DNA of 62,459 nt. It comes from Enterocloster aldenensis. GTDB taxonomy: Bacteria > Bacillota > Clostridia > Lachnospirales > Lachnospiraceae. The stretch is from positions 1-62,459 of the forward strand of contig NZ_QVEX01000002.1 of assembly GCF_003434055.1 (NCBI RefSeq), in the 5' to 3' direction. The notes beneath the pieces are model-generated. The model made no database searches and was not told the DNA's origin. It saw nothing but the letters and a program-made list of their open reading frames with translations. This document shows positions 59,346 to 62,459 of this stretch, in pieces; within the stretch, counting starts at the first letter, position 1, and every line of letters begins with the position of its first letter. A program made the translations under genes and the position numbers.

Positions 59346-59951
59346 CTATGCTTCCTGCCGCACATCCCTCTTCCTGACGGTCGGGTAATTCTCAATGATA
59401 TCCTTGTATCTGAAGCAGCCTTCCCCATGGTCATTGATGACCCCGCAGGCCTGCAGATGGGAGTACACGGTGATTGAACCCATATACTTGAATCCCCGCT
59501 TCTTTAAATCCCTGCTCACCTCATCCGACAGCTTGTTGCTTGCCGGAATCCGGCCCTTCTGATGCCCCGCATACAGGATTGTCTTTCCCTTGGAAAAAGA
59601 CCATATATACCGGCTGAAGGAACCGTATTCCTCCCTGATTTCCCGGAAACGCCGGGCGTTATGGATGACGGCCTCCACCTTTCGCCTGGAACGGATCATC
59701 CCTTCTGCTGCAAGGATACGCTCCACGTCCCCATCCCCGTAAGCAGCCACCTTATCATAGTCAAACCCGTCAAAACACTGCCGGAAAATCTCCCTTTTCT
59801 GTATCATCATGTTCCAGTTCAGGCCGCACTGCATGACCTCCATCATGAGAAATTCAAATTGCCTGTAATCGTCATGGAGGGGGATGCCCCACTCCTCATC
59901 GTGGTATCTGGTCATTTTTTCATTGCAAAGGCACCATGGACAGCGTTCCAT
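59346..59951 (-). CDS. tag: DNA-3-methyladenine glycosylase I
   Basis: Removes 3-methyladenine from DNA in base-excision repair. 201 residues: RCPWCLCNEKMTRYHDEEWGIPLHDDYRQFEFLMMEVMQCGLNW read in parts (YHDEEWGIPLHDD; EVMQCGLNW), IQKREIFRQCFDGFDYDKVAAYG, RRKVEAVIHNARRF, FKYMGSITVYSHLQACGVINDH. Zinc-binding Cys and His of Tag are present at both ends (CPWC.., ..GVINDH). It lies 45 bases before the DUF3795 gene, same strand. Confidence 0.93.
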   Translation of the reverse strand: MERCPWCLCNEKMTRYHDEEWGIPLHDDYRQFEFLMMEVMQCGLNWNMMIQKREIFRQCFDGFDYDKVAAYGDGDVERILAAEGMIRSRRKVEAVIHNARRFREIREEYGSFSRYIWSFSKGKTILYAGHQKGRIPASNKLSDEVSRDLKKRGFKYMGSITVYSHLQACGVINDHGEGCFRYKDIIENYPTVRKRDVRQEA

Positions 59952-60078
59952 ACAATCTTCCCCCTCTGGTTTATGGTTTATCTCCGGTCTGGTTTTATGT
60001 ACACAACTACCCTTTCATTATATCGTCATACCTGCAATAATACAAGAAAACAGCGCATTAAAAGACAACGGAAATGAA

Positions 60079-60111
60079 GGCAGGGAGCCTTCTTCCAATC
60101 AGCTCCCTGCC
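60079..60111 (-). terminator. Hairpin at the end of the amylosucrase-type gene
   Basis: GGCAGGGAGC and GCTCCCTGCC form a perfect 10-bp stem. The stop codon of the GH13 gene (60099-60101) is in its loop. The T-run is weak (TTCATTTCC). Confidence 0.55.
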
Positions 60112-61991
60112 TCTGCTCTTTTTAACCATCTGAATCCATGGCCGTCCACCCTTACAGCAGAGGCCCGAAGCATTTCCCCGGTCATCATATCCTGATACAT
60201 GCCATCTGTTTCATCAATCCACGCAATCCTTTCATAATCATGGAAATTAAATATACCCACCAGCTTTCCCTGTTCCTGTTCCCGCACCAGGCACAGCACA
60301 GAGTCATCCCATGTTTCCCTGACAGAAAACCTGGCGTCCGCGCCAAAAAGCGGTTCGCCCCTGCGCAGTTCCTCCATCTGTTTTAACCCGGAAAATATCC
60401 TGCCCTGCACCGAACCGCCGTCTTTTATGCAGCCGGTCAGTTCCCAATGGAATCTTCCCCTGTGGATATAGCGGGAATCAGCCGCTTTCTCAGGATTATC
60501 CTTGTACGTGTAATCATTTACCTGCCCTATCTCATCCCCGCTGTAAAGGACAGGTATCCCGGACAGGAAAAAGAGGAATCCATGAAGGCACAGGATACGC
60601 CCAATCCCATGGTCCATGCCTGCATCGTCCATTTCAAAACCAGCCCTTTCCACTCCGCACATGGAAGCCGTTGTTCCGCAGAACCGCGCATCGCCTGTAA
60701 CAGGATCTTCGTTGTACAGTTCGCCCCGGCTAAAGCTTTCCGGTATCTTTCCCGTAAAAAAGTCATTGAGGTATTTCTTATGGGGCACCTGCTTCATGCC
60801 CCAGGATTCCAGAAGCGGATAATCTAACCCCCAGCCAATATCATCATGGCACCGGAGATAATTGAGGAATAAGCAGGTGTCCGGCAGCCTGCTGATGGCT
60901 TTCATCTGGTGTTTTAAGAGCCTGGCGTCCCTGGCTGCAACCGAATGCCACAGGGTGGCCATGGTCGTTACATTGTAAAGCATATGGCACTCAGGTTTTT
61001 CCACCGTACCAAAGTACGGCGCCACCTTTTCCGGTTCCATGACCACTTCTCCCAGAAGCAGTACGCCGGGGCACACAATCTCCCCAATCATACGCATCAT
61101 GCGCACAATGGTGTGGACCTGGGGAAGGTTCCGGCAGTCTGTTCCCAGTTCTTTCCAGATATATGGCACCGCATCTATCCGTATGACATCCATGCCGCAG
61201 TTGGCCAGATACAGGAAATTATACATCATCTCGTTAAACACCGCAGGATTCCTGTAATTCAGATCCCACTGGTAGGGATAAAAGCTGGTCATCACATAGC
61301 TGCCTGCTTCCGGAAGATAGGTGAAATTGCCCGGCGCAGTGGCGGGGAATACCTGGGGCACGGTTTGTTCGTATTGCCTTGGAACATCATAGGAATCATA
61401 GAAAAAGTACCGGTCCCTGTACTCCCTCTCACCGGCCCTGGCCCGCTTTGCCCATTCATGTTCCTCGGAAGTATGGTTCATCACAAAATCCAGGCACAGG
61501 CTGATTCCCCGCTTATGGCACTCATCTGCCAGCGCCCTTAAATCGTCCATGGTCCCAAGGCCGTCCCTTACCTTCCTGAAATCCGATACCGCATAACCGC
61601 CGTCTGAACGGCCCCTGGGGGTGTCCAGCAAAGGCATCAGGTGGAGATAATTGACATTGCAGCTTTCTATGTAGTCCAGCTTCTCCTTCACGCCTGTTAA
61701 CGTGCCTGCAAACTGGTCCGTGTACATCATCATGCCAAGCATGCTGCTTTTCCTGAACCACCCCGGATTCTTCTCCCGCTTTGTGTCCAGCCTTTTAAGG
61801 CTGGCCCTGCGGGCCCGGCAGAACTCCTCCATTCCGCTGCAAAGCCCTTCAAACATCTGCTGATTGTCGTAAAGCTCCATATAAAGCCATTTTAGTTCAT
61901 CCAGATGTGGCTCCAGACGTTTTTGGAAAGGAATGTTTTTTAATCCGGCTTTTCCTTCCCCGGTTTTATACTCTCTATTTTTAACAGCCAT
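60099..61991 (-). CDS. GH13 amylosucrase-type alpha-glucosidase/transglucosidase
   Basis: 630 residues from the ATG at 61991 (ACAGGAGAATGGAAG before it). Amylosucrase-type text: DVIRIDAVPYIWKELGTDCRN with the nucleophile Asp, LLGEVVMEPEKVAPYFG with the acid/base Glu, NYLRCHDDIGWG with the third Asp, and RGRSDGGYAVSDFRKV, GDEIGQVNDYTY. It has the helical N-terminal domain (~1-110) seen in amylosucrases and sucrose hydrolases. It acts on sucrose or related alpha-glucosides in the cytoplasm. Forty-six bases after the GH36 gene, same operon, which suggests raffinose-family oligosaccharide use. Confidence 0.9.
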   Translation of the reverse strand: MAVKNREYKTGEGKAGLKNIPFQKRLEPHLDELKWLYMELYDNQQMFEGLCSGMEEFCRARRASLKRLDTKREKNPGWFRKSSMLGMMMYTDQFAGTLTGVKEKLDYIESCNVNYLHLMPLLDTPRGRSDGGYAVSDFRKVRDGLGTMDDLRALADECHKRGISLCLDFVMNHTSEEHEWAKRARAGEREYRDRYFFYDSYDVPRQYEQTVPQVFPATAPGNFTYLPEAGSYVMTSFYPYQWDLNYRNPAVFNEMMYNFLYLANCGMDVIRIDAVPYIWKELGTDCRNLPQVHTIVRMMRMIGEIVCPGVLLLGEVVMEPEKVAPYFGTVEKPECHMLYNVTTMATLWHSVAARDARLLKHQMKAISRLPDTCLFLNYLRCHDDIGWGLDYPLLESWGMKQVPHKKYLNDFFTGKIPESFSRGELYNEDPVTGDARFCGTTASMCGVERAGFEMDDAGMDHGIGRILCLHGFLFFLSGIPVLYSGDEIGQVNDYTYKDNPEKAADSRYIHRGRFHWELTGCIKDGGSVQGRIFSGLKQMEELRRGEPLFGADARFSVRETWDDSVLCLVREQEQGKLVGIFNFHDYERIAWIDETDGMYQDMMTGEMLRASAVRVDGHGFRWLKRAEAGS

Positions 61992-62037
61992 CTTCCATTC
62001 TCCTGTTCCCACATTCATGCTGGTCGTCATACCGGAA

Positions 62038-62459
62038 TCAGACCTTTACCAGATGCGCCTGCCATGCCTGGTATTCATCTGCCATATAAGGCACGGGAAG
62101 CCCGGCTGACATAAGGGCGGCCCCCGGATATACGCGGCCCGTGGCCCCATCCCTGTAACTCCATCCAGGTTCCAGTCCTTTCAGCCGTATGTACACGGGA
62201 AGGGGGTTGCCATGTGTCTCAAGGGTCACCGCATTCACCAGGGCCTCGCCCTTATCTTCACTGACAAACATCCATGCCCCTGCCTGCGTTTCCTTAAACG
62301 GATTGCCCAGCCTGTAGTAATCGCCGTTGTGGATCATGTCCTGATACCGGTGATAATCCTCAATCTGTTTCCTGATGCACGCCTTCTCCTTTGCTGTCAG
62401 CTGGCCCGGATCCAGTTCATACCCAAAACTGCCCGCCATTGCCACCACGCCGCCGGGGG
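62038..62459 (-). CDS. GH36 alpha-galactosidase, C-terminal part (5' end outside window)
   Basis: Only the last ~140 residues are in the window; the frame runs off the right edge. Text (VVAMAGSFGYELDPGQL, LTAKEKACIRKQIEDYHRYQDMIHNGDYYRLGNP in pieces, and the C-terminal beta domain LKGLEPGWSYRDGATGRVYPGAALMSAGLPVP) is that of GH36 alpha-galactosidases such as AgaN/RafA. Removes galactose from raffinose or melibiose; its neighbour would use the sucrose left over. Catalytic Asp residues lie outside. Confidence 0.88.
   Translation of the reverse strand, partial: PGGVVAMAGSFGYELDPGQLTAKEKACIRKQIEDYHRYQDMIHNGDYYRLGNPFKETQAGAWMFVSEDKGEALVNAVTLETHGNPLPVYIRLKGLEPGWSYRDGATGRVYPGAALMSAGLPVPYMADEYQAWQAHLVKV

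Overview
The window looks like a moderately GC-rich (about 53% by eye) chromosome segment of an anaerobic, low-oxygen-lifestyle Firmicute. The protein style, Shine-Dalgarno sites of AGGAGG type, DegV and DUF3343 proteins, amylosucrase, and a selenium-dependent glycine reductase suggest a gut Lachnospiraceae member, perhaps near Enterocloster (Clostridium bolteae/clostridioforme group). That placement is inference; no 16S or marker tree is available here.

Layout. 1-3.3 kb is an AT-rich island: a cupin-type XRE regulator, a decayed NSS amino acid transporter pseudogene, a LysE-type exporter and a small lipoprotein. 3.3-12.7 kb carries housekeeping genes: a divergent Sir2 protein, galK, a YtqA-type radical SAM protein with an internal tandem repeat, icd, a secreted cell-wall-binding-like protein, an Asp/Glu racemase homologue, a solitary trpB and a polysaccharide deacetylase. 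12.7-20.9 kb has a 162-bp palindromic repeat, a CapA protein, DegV, a large HTH regulator divergent from an N-carbamoylsarcosine-amidase-like / dihydropyrimidinase-like pair, RidA and proX. 21-28.2 kb is a two-component system plus an ABC efflux-type system (ATPase, 937-residue surface-anchored partner, FtsX-type permease).

29.6-48.6 kb is the centrepiece: an almost complete selenium and glycine-reductase regulon. One long minus-strand unit runs trxA-grdA(Sec)-grdCD fusion-two tandem tRNA-Sec genes-selA-selB-cysteine desulfurase/selenocysteine lyase-like-yedE-yedF-DUF3343, ending in a 14-bp tandem repeat and a perfect 21-bp-stem hairpin. A second minus-strand unit is grdE-grdB(Sec)-YkvI-like transporter-YcbB/GlnL-like response regulator. 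trxB and selD (itself with an in-frame UGA) are divergent between them, and grdX plus a TetR-type regulator sit upstream. The palindrome TAATCGCGATAA occurs twice around the grdE promoter and once just downstream of the trxA promoter -10 box, which ties both units to one regulator. Selenium would be imported (YedE), handled (YedF/DUF3343/lyase), activated (SelD), loaded on tRNA-Sec (SelA), inserted (SelB) into GrdA, GrdB and SelD, and used with TrxA/TrxB to reduce glycine or a relative to acetyl phosphate through GrdE/B, GrdA and GrdCD.

48.6-62.5 kb holds a second DegV protein, a 1750-residue DUF4132-type protein with a 139-residue partner, a beta-glucoside-type PTS with a GH1 phospho-glycosidase behind a leader hairpin/terminator, a truncated ferritin-like ORF, a DUF3795 protein, tag, an amylosucrase-type GH13 and the 3' part of a GH36 alpha-galactosidase cut by the window edge. 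Several starts given here are moved inward from the longest ORF because a good Shine-Dalgarno site decides them.
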